This document shows, one piece after another, positions 1 to 8,852 of a stretch of DNA of 58,525 nucleotides; the first letter of the stretch is position 1, and every line of letters starts with the position of its first letter. Origin of the DNA: Planctomycetaceae bacterium (GTDB taxonomy: Bacteria > Planctomycetota > Planctomycetia > Planctomycetales > Planctomycetaceae); the NCBI GenBank assembly GCA_002722955.1, contig PBMZ01000055.1, positions 1-58,525 of the forward strand. Reading direction: 5' to 3'. The position numbers were made by a program, and so were the translations under genes. The notes under the pieces were generated by a model that saw only the letters and a program-made list of their open reading frames with translations, had not been told where the DNA came from and made no database searches.

Positions 1-928
1 CGAAATCTTGTGTTTCTTTGCCTTCGATGGCGTAGGCATCTTGAGTGGCCTTGGATTCGGCAGCCAGGTTTGTGACCTCGGGGACGACCTTTTGCATGCG
101 GTCGGATAACTGATAGCTGCGAATGCGAGCCGTCAAGGTGTCATTCTCGCCCCGTCTTCGCAAATGCTGCTTGTTGAGTAACGCCAACAATTCACGGCTG
201 GCAGCTTCCGTTTCGGGCTTCACTTTGACGGCTGGAAAGATGTCTCGAATCGGCGTTCCCTTAGGTTTGACGGCAACACCTTGATGTTGAGCTGGCAAGA
301 AACCGTTGGTCCAATTGATCGACCCGCCCGCAGGTACTCCTCGAGGATCCGGAATCACAACGTAAGCCGGAAGATCGTCGGTCTCGCAGCCCATGCCGAA
401 CGATAGCCACGCGCCCAGTGTTGGAAATCCGTTCAATCGAAAACCAGTGCTTTGTTGAAATGTGGCTGGCGTGTGATTGGATGTCTCGCCGAACATGGAG
501 CGAACGACAGTTAGCTCGTCGGCAACTTTCGCCAAGTGTGGAAACAGGTCGGATACCCAAAGACCACTGTTGCCGCGCTGCTTAAAGTTCCAATCGCTCT
601 TTCTAAGCAGTCCGACTTTCCCGAAGAACACATCGGGTCGCTCTTCGGAGACTAACGACTTTCCGTGCAGCTTCTCCAACTCTGGTTTATAGTCAAAACT
701 GTCGACTTGGCTGAAGCCGCCGCAAAGCACGATGTGGATGATTCGTTTCACCTTTGCGTCATGATGAGGCCAAGGATCGGCGGCTTGGCTGGGTACACCT
801 TCCGCGCGGGCCAAGCCGTCTCTGAGCAACATGTCGCTGAGTGCGATCGCGCCGATTCCCAGCGAGGAAAACGACAAGAAATCGCGGCGGTCGAATCGAT
901 CGGCATGTGTGGGGAATTCAATCGACAT
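1..928 (-). CDS. DUF1501 family protein, partial (3' end beyond window)
   Basis: The reading frame starts at 928 and is open to the left edge, giving 309 visible codons without a stop. The N-terminus has a twin-arginine-like export motif, DRRDFL at about residues 13-18, followed by a hydrophobic stretch. It then has the conserved DUF1501 start (HIVLCGGFSQVDSFDYKPEL). DUF1501 proteins are sulfatase/alkaline-phosphatase-fold relatives of unknown reaction, abundant in Planctomycetes and normally 430-490 aa. The start codon lies inside the last codons of the upstream PSD1 gene (11-bp overlap), so the two are probably translationally coupled. PSD1-DUF1501 pairs are a standard arrangement in this phylum. 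The biochemical function is unknown; family assignment is firm. Confidence 0.9.
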   Translation of the reverse strand, partial: MSIEFPTHADRFDRRDFLSFSSLGIGAIALSDMLLRDGLARAEGVPSQAADPWPHHDAKVKRIIHIVLCGGFSQVDSFDYKPELEKLHGKSLVSEERPDVFFGKVGLLRKSDWNFKQRGNSGLWVSDLFPHLAKVADELTVVRSMFGETSNHTPATFQQSTGFRLNGFPTLGAWLSFGMGCETDDLPAYVVIPDPRGVPAGGSINWTNGFLPAQHQGVAVKPKGTPIRDIFPAVKVKPETEAASRELLALLNKQHLRRRGENDTLTARIRSYQLSDRMQKVVPEVTNLAAESKATQDAYAIEGKETQDF

Positions 929-3920
929 GGATAAACTCGTTGCTATTGATCACGACACGGCAGAGTGCGGAGAGGCCGTGTTTGTTAATGAATGCGGATA
1001 AGGTTTTTCGCTCGTCATCATTTGGTGTGCGACCGTACGCGAGCTGATAGACGCGGTTCGTCTGAGCAACCGCGTCCTTGCCAACATCCTTTGTGACGCG
1101 TTGAGCGAATCGATCAGCCATTCGCAAGATGAAGGGATTGTTCATCAGTGTCATGGCTTGGATGGGAGTCGTCGTAACGGTCCGCTTGGGAGCCGTCGTC
1201 GATGGGTCAGGACAGTCAAACGCATCCAGCAAGTGATTGCGGCCGGATCGTATCCAAGTCCGATAGATCGTGCGGCGATAAACTTCCGGTTTGTCAAGAT
1301 CGACGATCTCGTAAAAGGTCGAGTTGTTGCTGAACGATGTGAAGTCGCGATACGGCGAGCCACCAAAGCGTGGATTCATTTGACCGGACACCGTCAAGAT
1401 GGCGTCTCTCAGCGCTTCGGCCTCAAGCCGCAATGGCGATCTTCGCCACAGCAGTCTGTTGTCAGCATCGATCGCCGCGCACTCGGAACGAAAACGGGAG
1501 TCTTGCAAGTAAGTCGCCGAGCTGACGATTAAGCGATGGACGTGCTTCAGGCTCCAGCTGGATTCGATTAGCTCGGTCGCAAGATAGTCGATAAGTTCCG
1601 GGTGGCTTGGCCGGCCACCGTTGAATCCGAAATCATTTGGTGTGTCAACAAGACCAATGCCAAAGTGATAATGCCAAAGTCGATTGACGATTACGCGGGC
1701 AAACAACGGGTTTTTCTCGCTGGCAATCCAATCGGCAAGTCGCTTGCGGCGGTCCGAGTCTGCGGCATCAGCGGCCAGCCCAAAGTTGGCATTTACGCCG
1801 GATACGGAAGCGACGCCACCCGGACTGACCACGTCTCCAGGAGTGGCTGGATTTCCGCGTAGCAGTAAGTGTGTGGTCTCCGCCCGTTTCGGCACGACGG
1901 CGTACACCGAATGCGGCGCGTGGCGATTTTGGGACTTCTTGATGGAGGCAATTTCGGCCAGGATGCTGGCGCGAGTTTTCTTTTCCTCTTCCGTTTGCGC
2001 GGCCAAGATTCTGTCGTGGGTCACGTCAAACTTTTCCATTTCAAACGAGGATCGGACTTCTTCGGCTGTTAGCGCGCGATCGTAAAGTTGCGCGGTTTCG
2101 AGGGTGCCTTCCATTTGTCTACTGGGTGTGGGTCCACCGGTGCGAAGACCAAATAGAACGTACCACTCGCCGGAACGAAAATGCGCGGGCCCACTGCTCT
2201 TGTAAGGCGAACCGTAAGGCACTCCGTTTCGGTAGCAGGCGATCGTGCCGTCAGCGGCGTAGGTGATGGCCATGTGGATGAAGGCACCGACATCCTTTTC
2301 CTGCGGAGCGTTCAGGTCCTTGGTTCGCTTGAAGAAGTCGCTGCCGGCCATCCATTTTCCAGGATGACGCTCGCCGAAGACTATGGCATCAAACATGGCG
2401 TTCTTGGTGTGTACGCTGAAGGCCGCGCCGCCTCGTTGTTTCAAGTTGTCCAGCTTCACCCAAGCTTCGAGCGTCTTTTCGGACAAGTCGAAATTCTGCA
2501 TGTGGGATGCCGCGTAACCAGTACCTTTATTCAACAGCAAGCGGCCTTCGACGACTTCTGCCTTCGGGTGTTGAATAGCGTGCACCTCGCCTATTTGATC
2601 CTTGGTGTCTTTCTGAAAGTCCCAACGAGAGATCGGCTTCACGCGCGGCGGAAGTTTGCTGGCTTGAGCTTTGTTGGTGGCCGCGATCAATCGATTGCGG
2701 ATCGCGGCATCCAACCGAGCCAACTCGTCTTGTGTCGTTTTCAGTTCCGCAGACAGTTTTTCGCGACGTTGTTGATCCTGCTTGGAGATCACATTTCGGC
2801 TGCCGTGACGGACGCCGCCAACTGCTGACGCGATTTGGTAATACTCCTTCTGACGGATTGGATCGAACTTGTGATCGTGACAGCGAGCACAGTTGACCGT
2901 TAAACCCAGAAACGTTTGCGAGATCGTGCCAACGTAATCTTCGACCTCGTCTTGGCGCACGACGGCTTTCATGGCTTTGCTGCGCATGCTTTGCCCGACC
3001 TCGTCCCACGGCCCCGCCACCATAAAACCGGTCGCGGTAACAGCATCGGGATCAGACGGGTGAAGCACGTCGCCCGCCAATTGCAAACGCGTGAATTGAT
3101 CGTAAGGCATGTCGGCGTTCATCGCGGCGATGACCCAATCTCGGTAATGCCACGAGTTGTTACGCAGCTTATCCCGCTCGAATCCCTGACTCTCGCCAAA
3201 CCGCACAACGTCTAGCCAATGACGGCCCCAGCGTTCGCCAAAGTGTCGCGATGCCAACAATCGTTCGATCAGTTGTTCGAGGGCCGCGTCGAAGTCTTTG
3301 CTTGCATTGACCTGGAAGGCGCTGATTTCCTCGGGCGAGGGGGGCAAGCCCAACAGATCAAACGTCAGCCGCCGAATGATTATCTCAGGCGACGCTTGCG
3401 GTGAGGCCGTCAAGCCTCGCTGTTTCAGCTTCTGACGAATGAAGGCATCGATGGCGTTGCGAGTTCCATCGGCACTGGGAACATCGGGCCGCTTGACGGG
3501 TTGAAGCGCCCACCAGTCATAACCGGCGCGACTCTTGGACGAATGGCGGAACACGTCAATGGGCGTTGTTCCCCAAACGGCGCCAGCAACAATCCATTGT
3601 CGAATGATTTCGCGTTCCTGTTTGGGCAGCGGGTCGTCGGGGGGCATCTCGCCATCAACGATGCGCTTCCATAACAGGCTTTGATCTAACTTCCCACCCA
3701 CGATCGCGGCGCCGGACTCACCACCTTGGGTCGCCTTTTGTTTGCCGGACAGATCCAGTTTCCCTTTCGGATTTGCGCCGCTATGACATTGCAAACATCG
3801 ATTCGCGAGAATGGCGGCGATCTGTCTATCAAACCGCTTGGCTGTCCAGTCTTCGGCCTTGAGCGTCGAAGCGAGTGACAAGAGCACGAATGCCGTCGTA
3901 AGTTGGCGGTGAAATTTCAT
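918..3920 (-). CDS. PSD1/planctomycete cytochrome c protein (DUF1549-LamG-DUF1553)
   Basis: This 1000-aa protein starts with a Sec-type signal peptide (MKFHRQLTTAFVLLSLAS). I chose the ATG at 3920 because upstream in-frame codons encode no signal sequence. Domains in order: planctomycete cytochrome C domain with heme motif CLQCH at residues 42-46; DUF1549 (PSCyt2) at about 145-350, ending with a second CxxCH (CARCH); a concanavalin A/LamG-like domain at about 440-620; and DUF1553 (PSD1) at about 715-970. It is presumably a periplasmic multidomain c-type cytochrome. The substrate is unknown; links to polysaccharide breakdown have been proposed from genome context in this phylum. It overlaps the following DUF1501 gene by 11 bp. 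Confidence 0.93.
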   Translation of the reverse strand: MKFHRQLTTAFVLLSLASTLKAEDWTAKRFDRQIAAILANRCLQCHSGANPKGKLDLSGKQKATQGGESGAAIVGGKLDQSLLWKRIVDGEMPPDDPLPKQEREIIRQWIVAGAVWGTTPIDVFRHSSKSRAGYDWWALQPVKRPDVPSADGTRNAIDAFIRQKLKQRGLTASPQASPEIIIRRLTFDLLGLPPSPEEISAFQVNASKDFDAALEQLIERLLASRHFGERWGRHWLDVVRFGESQGFERDKLRNNSWHYRDWVIAAMNADMPYDQFTRLQLAGDVLHPSDPDAVTATGFMVAGPWDEVGQSMRSKAMKAVVRQDEVEDYVGTISQTFLGLTVNCARCHDHKFDPIRQKEYYQIASAVGGVRHGSRNVISKQDQQRREKLSAELKTTQDELARLDAAIRNRLIAATNKAQASKLPPRVKPISRWDFQKDTKDQIGEVHAIQHPKAEVVEGRLLLNKGTGYAASHMQNFDLSEKTLEAWVKLDNLKQRGGAAFSVHTKNAMFDAIVFGERHPGKWMAGSDFFKRTKDLNAPQEKDVGAFIHMAITYAADGTIACYRNGVPYGSPYKSSGPAHFRSGEWYVLFGLRTGGPTPSRQMEGTLETAQLYDRALTAEEVRSSFEMEKFDVTHDRILAAQTEEEKKTRASILAEIASIKKSQNRHAPHSVYAVVPKRAETTHLLLRGNPATPGDVVSPGGVASVSGVNANFGLAADAADSDRRKRLADWIASEKNPLFARVIVNRLWHYHFGIGLVDTPNDFGFNGGRPSHPELIDYLATELIESSWSLKHVHRLIVSSATYLQDSRFRSECAAIDADNRLLWRRSPLRLEAEALRDAILTVSGQMNPRFGGSPYRDFTSFSNNSTFYEIVDLDKPEVYRRTIYRTWIRSGRNHLLDAFDCPDPSTTAPKRTVTTTPIQAMTLMNNPFILRMADRFAQRVTKDVGKDAVAQTNRVYQLAYGRTPNDDERKTLSAFINKHGLSALCRVVINSNEFIHVD

Positions 3921-4147
3921 GGATTTCTGCGGCCGTATTCGTTCGGTGAGAGTTGCTGCTGACGAGCCCTCGATTATAGTCAACAAAACGCTTGGAAGCG
4001 ACGAATGCCGTCTCAAAAAAAAATCGTTTGTTCACTCAGAAATTCACGGCCAACGCTTGCCTTCATGGAAAACGGCGGTACAGTCATCGGAAGTGCATCT
4101 TAGCCAAACGACTCATGGAAAAACCTGAGGTATGGAGAGACTCGAAG

Positions 4148-5200
4148 ATGGCGACCAAGACGAAAACTCGCAAGCAGGACACAGCCAACGAATCCGACGC
4201 AATGCTGAATAACGCTGTCGGTCAGATCGAGAAAGCCTTTGGCGAAGGCTCGATCATGCGACTTTCGGATTCGTCACATCAGGCGATTCCAGCGATTCCT
4301 TCAGGTGCCCTCTCTCTAGATTTAGCCCTCGGCGGTCATGGCTTTCCACGCGGTCGCATCATCGAACTGTTTGGGCCCGAGTCCAGCGGTAAGACGACGT
4401 TGGCCTTGCACGTCATTGCCAGTGCTCAAAAGTCTGGCGGCATTGCCGCTTTCATCGACGCAGAACACGCGTTGGATCCGTCATGGGCCAAGCGACTCGG
4501 TGTCGATTTGGAAAGCCTGCTGGTCAGCCAACCATCGTACGGTGAAGAAGGTCTGCAGATCGCCGAAATGTTGATCAAGTCGAACGCTGTCGACGTGATC
4601 GTGGTTGACTCGGTAGCCGCCTTGGTGCCGAAGGCCGAGCTTGATGGTGAGATTGGCGACAAGCACGTTGGCCTGCAGGCTCGCATGATGAGTCAAGCCA
4701 TGCGGAAGCTGACTGGAGCGATCGCGAAGGCTAAGACGACGGTCATCTTCATCAATCAAATTCGCGAGAAGATCGGCGTCATGTTCGGTAGTCCGGAAAC
4801 GACCACCGGTGGCCGAGCTCTGAAATTCTATAGTTCTTGCCGAGTCGACATTCGCCGTATCGCAACTTTGAAAGACGGCGATACCCCCGTTGGTATTCGC
4901 ATGAAGACCAAGATCGTCAAGAACAAGGTGGCACCTCCCTTCCGTGTTGCCGAGTTCGATATGTTGAGCACTCGAGGCATCAGCTACGAGGGCGACATCA
5001 TGGACATGGCCGTCGAAGACAAGATCATTCAAAAGAGCGGCAGCTGGTTCAGCTACGGCAAGACGCGGCTCGGACAAGGCAAAGAGAAGGCGCGCACACA
5101 CCTGGAAGAAAACCCGGAAATGACCGAGGAAATCAAGCAGCGCGTTCTGGCCGCACGCGGTTTCAGTGATGTTGTCGAACCTTCCGACGAGGAAGAGTAA
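4148..5200 (+). CDS. recA: Recombinase RecA
   Basis: RecA is the DNA strand-exchange ATPase of homologous recombination and the co-protease that triggers LexA cleavage in the SOS response. The 350-aa product matches the usual family length. Visible motifs: Walker A GPESSGKT at residues 76-83, Walker B region (VIVVDS), the L1/L2 DNA-binding region around [18 protein letters not shown], and an acidic C-terminus (EPSDEEE). The frame is open further upstream, but the homologous N-terminus begins at the ATG at 4148, which has a GGAGAG ribosome-binding site about 9 bases ahead. No recX or lexA follows. The convergent M24 peptidase gene ends 8 bp downstream. Confidence 0.97.
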   Translation: MATKTKTRKQDTANESDAMLNNAVGQIEKAFGEGSIMRLSDSSHQAIPAIPSGALSLDLALGGHGFPRGRIIELFGPESSGKTTLALHVIASAQKSGGIAAFIDAEHALDPSWAKRLGVDLESLLVSQPSYGEEGLQIAEMLIKSNAVDVIVVDSVAALVPKAELDGEIGDKHVGLQARMMSQAMRKLTGAIAKAKTTVIFINQIREKIGVMFGSPETTTGGRALKFYSSCRVDIRRIATLKDGDTPVGIRMKTKIVKNKVAPPFRVAEFDMLSTRGISYEGDIMDMAVEDKIIQKSGSWFSYGKTRLGQGKEKARTHLEENPEMTEEIKQRVLAARGFSDVVEPSDEEE

Positions 5201-5208
5201 AGATCGCA

Positions 5209-6312
5209 TCAAAGTTCCAGCGGGAACGAAGTCAAACGTTCAACTCCGTCGGCGGTGACTCGATAGTTTTGCTCGAGCCGAATGCCGGCGTTCAGGCCAT
5301 CGAAGTACAGGCCCGGTTCGGCCGTGAAGACGTCGCCTTCCTCGAACTTGTCGTCCCAATTGGGATTCAGGTGCGGAGCTTCGTGCGGAAAGATCCCGAA
5401 ACCGTGGCCCAAATGATGAAAGAACGCATCTGGCCGAACTTGGTCCAACGTGTCTTTGGCTTGCTGGTATAAGTCACGGCAAGACACACCCGGACGCACG
5501 GTCGCCTCGACCATGGATAGCACATCGACGATGCTTTGCCACGTCTCAAGTTGCAAGTCTGTCGGCTTGCGATCAACGGCAAACGACCGGCAATTGTCGG
5601 CATAATAACCACGCACCGCGGGCCCCAAATCCAAGATGAACAGTTCCCCCGCCTGCGCTCTTCGATCTCGCGGCGGACCGCCGGGCGAGTTGCATTGATA
5701 ATCATTGCCGATTGCCGTCAGTGGTTCTCCGGCAACGTCGACGGCGGCAGCGTGAAGCTGATTGAAGACCTCCAATTCACTAATCCCCGGCTCGATGATT
5801 TCTCGCGCATTGATGTACATCGCATGAGTGCACGCGATGGAAAGCCGGATCATGGCTAATTCGTCGTCGAGTTTCCGTCGGCGTAATTTCCAGATCTCGG
5901 CATCGACGTCCACGCGGTCGTCACCGAACAAACTCAAGACATGATCGCTGCTATTGCTGGCCTCGAACCCCGTTCGTCCAGACACATTGATGTCGGTGCG
6001 AGACAACTGTTCGGCGGCGGACTGCAGCTGTTCTTGCCGTAACGTCGCGCACCATTGAGCCTCGAAAGTCAAGATTTCATCGGCAGCAACATCTTCCGGC
6101 TCAGCGTTTGGAGCAACGAGCACACACTTGCCCTCGGAGTCCAAAAGTGCCACTGCCGACATCAAACGATGCGGGCGAAATCCTGTCAGCCACTGGACAT
6201 TGTCGTGAGAGACAACAACGACTTGGTCGATGGACCGTTCTTTCATGACGTCAACAAGTCGTTGTTGACGTTGCCGGCAGCAGTCAGCTTGTAGGTTGAG
6301 TGGCTCGCTCAT
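5209..6312 (-). CDS. M24 family (Xaa-Pro-type) metallopeptidase
   Basis: This 367-aa protein has a creatinase/prolidase N-terminal domain (about 1-145) and a pita-bread M24 catalytic domain. All five expected metal ligands can be placed: Asp228 (ILDLGP), Asp239 (YYADNC), His303 (HLGHGFG), Glu332 (TAEPGLY) and Glu347 (IRLEQNY). It is probably a cytoplasmic dinuclear-metal aminopeptidase cleaving X-Pro peptides; exact specificity cannot be read. The start at 6312 (MSEPLNLQ) is preferred. A longer frame reaches 6483, but it would overlap the upstream glycosyltransferase and the extra residues look non-homologous. It lies 88 bp downstream of the glycosyltransferase on the same strand. Confidence 0.9.
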   Translation of the reverse strand: MSEPLNLQADCCRQRQQRLVDVMKERSIDQVVVVSHDNVQWLTGFRPHRLMSAVALLDSEGKCVLVAPNAEPEDVAADEILTFEAQWCATLRQEQLQSAAEQLSRTDINVSGRTGFEASNSSDHVLSLFGDDRVDVDAEIWKLRRRKLDDELAMIRLSIACTHAMYINAREIIEPGISELEVFNQLHAAAVDVAGEPLTAIGNDYQCNSPGGPPRDRRAQAGELFILDLGPAVRGYYADNCRSFAVDRKPTDLQLETWQSIVDVLSMVEATVRPGVSCRDLYQQAKDTLDQVRPDAFFHHLGHGFGIFPHEAPHLNPNWDDKFEEGDVFTAEPGLYFDGLNAGIRLEQNYRVTADGVERLTSFPLEL

Positions 6313-6365
6313 CGATGTTGTCCTTGGAAGTGTGCTTCGGGTTACCATCGTTTTGGTCGCCGGCG

Positions 6366-6385
6366 CCTTCGGCTGGGCGTTAAAC
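6366..6385 (+). repeat. Intergenic CCTTCGGCT...GTTAAAC element, copy 1
   Basis: These 20 bases, CCTTCGGCTGGGCGTTAAAC, are identical to 31553-31572 and related to both arms of the hairpin at 8752-8818. The copy lies in the spacer between the glycosyltransferase and the M24 peptidase. It is a member of a dispersed short intergenic repeat; function unknown. Confidence 0.6.
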
Positions 6386-6400
6386 CAGGGCAGGAAGCTT

Positions 6401-7588
6401 TCAGGCCGCGCGAGAATGTTGATTGCCGGCCTCACTATCGAGCCCAAGAACTCGACGATAAATGGCCTCGTATTGATCGGCAACCTTATTCAGGTGAAAT
6501 CGCTCGGAAACCAATTGGCGGCTTTCGTATCCCATGGACTGCCGCAACTCGGGGCGTTCCAACAAGTGCAGGATGGCGTTGCCCAGTGACTCCGAGTCCC
6601 GCGGCGGAATCAAAAGACCGTTGCTTCCATGATTGACGACCTCGCGGCATCCCGGCCAATCGGTCGTGATCAATGGTAAGCCCATTGCGCCGGCTTCTAA
6701 GAGGACGCGCGGAATTCCCTCGCGAAAATAACTTGGCAGCACGAACAGATCGCTGAGCGCCAAGATGTCTGGAATGTCCGTGCGAGATCCCAGCATGCGA
6801 ACATCGGAGCGATACTGCTTCAATTCCTCGGCCGAAATGGCATCCGGGCCTTCATGAACGACGGAACCAATCAGCAAGAAAACAGTGTCTGGATCTTCCA
6901 TGCGGACTTGCCGAGCTGCTTTCAAATACTCGACGACACCTTTTGACTTGATCATGCGGGTCACCATTGTGATGACTCGGCGACCGTGCAATCCCAGTTC
7001 GTTGCGGATGCGTTCTTGGATTTGAAAGTCACTGCGTTGCATCCGGTAGTCTTCGACATCGATGCCGGAACTCAAGACCAATTCGCTGCGATCTTCGGAG
7101 ACGATTTCATGTCGATGGAAGAACTCTTGATCGTCCGAGTTCTGAAACACGGTCGCGCCAGCAACTCTCGAGGCTCGACTTTGTAAGGTCTTGTAAACCG
7201 GCCGCAGCGCCAACGTCAGCGGTGAGGACGAGGAATAAACAGCACCCAATCCTGTGATCGTGCGAATCGACGATAAGCCAGTACGTCGAGCCGCGTACGG
7301 CACCAACAAGGCCGGCTTCGTGTTCACCGCGTGGACAATGTCCGGACGATGCTCGTCGAACAATTGGCACAGTTTGCGGTACGCTTGCCAATCGCCGTGG
7401 GGCGAGAATGCACGCCGCAGCGGATATCGATGGTAGGGAAAGCCGTGTTCCAAGAACTCCGGAGCCTCTTCGGGGCCAACCGCGCCGACGTCGAATCCGC
7501 GATCAACAAGTTGCTTCATCAGCGGAATACGCAGTCGCAGTCGCCCCGCGCCGACAAACCAAACGGTGGGTCTCTTTGTTGCATCCAT
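6401..7588 (-). CDS. Glycosyltransferase family 4 protein
   Basis: A 395-aa GT-B fold glycosyltransferase. The N-terminal acceptor domain runs to about residue 180. The C-terminal donor-binding domain begins near 200 (RRVITMVTRMIKSKGVVEYL). The signature Glu-x7-Glu is present (Glu290...Glu298, in REGIPRVLLEAG) and binds the nucleotide-sugar donor in this retaining family. The overall pattern resembles enzymes of capsule, exopolysaccharide or lipopolysaccharide assembly of the PglA/WbpX type. Donor and acceptor cannot be deduced. It may be co-transcribed with the M24 peptidase downstream, but no other glycan-assembly genes are adjacent. Confidence 0.9.
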   Translation of the reverse strand: MDATKRPTVWFVGAGRLRLRIPLMKQLVDRGFDVGAVGPEEAPEFLEHGFPYHRYPLRRAFSPHGDWQAYRKLCQLFDEHRPDIVHAVNTKPALLVPYAARRTGLSSIRTITGLGAVYSSSSPLTLALRPVYKTLQSRASRVAGATVFQNSDDQEFFHRHEIVSEDRSELVLSSGIDVEDYRMQRSDFQIQERIRNELGLHGRRVITMVTRMIKSKGVVEYLKAARQVRMEDPDTVFLLIGSVVHEGPDAISAEELKQYRSDVRMLGSRTDIPDILALSDLFVLPSYFREGIPRVLLEAGAMGLPLITTDWPGCREVVNHGSNGLLIPPRDSESLGNAILHLLERPELRQSMGYESRQLVSERFHLNKVADQYEAIYRRVLGLDSEAGNQHSRAA

Positions 7589-7740
7589 GCAGTAATGTCC
7601 TGGAACTCACATTCGTAGCGGAACGGCGCAATCCGTCCGGTGCCAGAGATGGCAACCAACGCGAGAAACCGGGTGGCTCGTGCCGCACCGCTACCTCAAC
7701 GCGCGTGAAGAATAGACCAACGTCGCCGCCAGCCTCAAGA

Positions 7741-8712
7741 TCAGTCCAGGGCCAGGATCAAGGCCATCGTTGCCCAACTGGTTCCGCTGATCGAGATGAA
7801 CTGATCCTTGCTGTGAGGAAACCCACTCTCAAAGTATTTTTGGATCGCTTTGCTTCGCGTTTTGACGTGCCAAGAACCGTCGGCTTGGCGCGTTTCCTTC
7901 AAAAATCGCAACCCGCTCTGAAAAGCCGTATGAGAGTGCTCGAGTCCACCATGATGCAAGGCGACCAGTGCTTGACCCGTGGCGTAAGCATCACTCGACA
8001 TGTCGGGCAATTGCGACCAGCCGCCGTCTTCACGCTGAATTGCCAACAGCCGCTTTCTTTGGTCTTGGAGTTTCTCGGTGGTGAGTCCGCACCAGTGTAG
8101 TCCGAGTAATCGAAAAGCGTGATCCTCGGTCGTCTTGACCTTCGCCGACAGCAACCATTTCTGGGCCCGTTCGATACGATCGCTGTTCTGTTTACCGTAA
8201 AGCTTCAGTGCTCGTGCCGAGAGCGCGGTTGCTGTGAAGTCACTGTCTTCTAATGGCGGCCGGTGCGTTCGAATTCGCCAGCTGCCGTCGTCTTTCTGCG
8301 TCGTTTCCAAATACCGCAATAACGCGGCGATTACGTCATCACTTTCAATGCCATCAGCATGCAAGGAAACCAATGCATAGCCCGCGGTGTACGGTCCACC
8401 GGGTACACCTTCGCCCTTCTTCAGCCTTTCCATGCGACCGCGGAAGTACGCTTTGGTGAATTCGCTTTGCTTCTTTGCCCGATCTGTGTCGACGGTTAGT
8501 TTCTTGTCGCGAGCGTATCGAACTGTCATTGCCGGCAATGCTTGATGGTGGCAGGTGAAGCATTTCCGCTTGTCTGTGTAGACCTCTGCGCTGGATTGCA
8601 GCAGTTTGAGCGTGGAATCGATTTGCTCTCGGGCAGTTGGCGTCTCGTCAGCGTAGCTATTGCCGACGCTGATGAAACAACTAAGACCGATCAAAAAAAG
8701 TCTTGTTTTCAT
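7741..8712 (-). CDS. Secreted prenyltransferase/squalene-cyclase-like repeat protein with CxxCH motif
   Basis: A 323-aa protein with a signal peptide (MKTRLFLIGLSCFISVGNSYA); the start at 8712 is chosen because it opens directly on that signal. At about residue 50 is KCFTCHH, a c-type-heme-like CxxCH. The remainder consists of repeated alpha-hairpins with QxDGSW or QREDGGW motifs (QKDDGSW, QREDGGW, RQADGSW), typical of the alpha/alpha toroid of squalene cyclases and prenyltransferases. The catalytic DxDD of squalene-hopene cyclase is not visible, so a terpene cyclase role is unlikely. It may be a periplasmic binding or redox-associated protein. The same-strand gene upstream is separated by a long hairpin. 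Confidence 0.85.
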   Translation of the reverse strand: MKTRLFLIGLSCFISVGNSYADETPTAREQIDSTLKLLQSSAEVYTDKRKCFTCHHQALPAMTVRYARDKKLTVDTDRAKKQSEFTKAYFRGRMERLKKGEGVPGGPYTAGYALVSLHADGIESDDVIAALLRYLETTQKDDGSWRIRTHRPPLEDSDFTATALSARALKLYGKQNSDRIERAQKWLLSAKVKTTEDHAFRLLGLHWCGLTTEKLQDQRKRLLAIQREDGGWSQLPDMSSDAYATGQALVALHHGGLEHSHTAFQSGLRFLKETRQADGSWHVKTRSKAIQKYFESGFPHSKDQFISISGTSWATMALILALD

Positions 8713-8751
8713 GACAAAACACTCGAATCCCTTATTCGTCGAAGTTGCCAT

Positions 8752-8818
8752 CGTTTAACCCGTAGCCGAAGGCGAGGCTTCTTGGAAATGCTCCTTGCCT
8801 TTGGCTACGGGTTAAACG
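8752..8818. repeat. Long intergenic inverted repeat (26-bp arms)
   Basis: The left arm is 8752-8777 and the right arm 8793-8818, with a 15-base loop. The arms begin and end with CGTTTAACCCGTAGCC and its complement. The only two mismatches become G-U pairs in the transcript, so the RNA stem is unbroken. No T-run follows on either strand, so a classic Rho-independent terminator is not supported. The core (CCTTCGGCT and GTTAAAC) is shared with 6366-6385 and 31553-31572. Confidence 0.8.
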
Positions 8819-8852
8819 CTGGCAATGGCGCCGTCTTTGCAAGCACTATTTC

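Noticed and set aside
3921..4016. 32-codon upstream extension of the PSD1 protein
   Set aside because: It would bury the clear signal peptide that starts at 3920.
6313..6483. Longer N-terminus for the M24 peptidase
   Set aside because: It overlaps the upstream glycosyltransferase gene and adds non-homologous residues.
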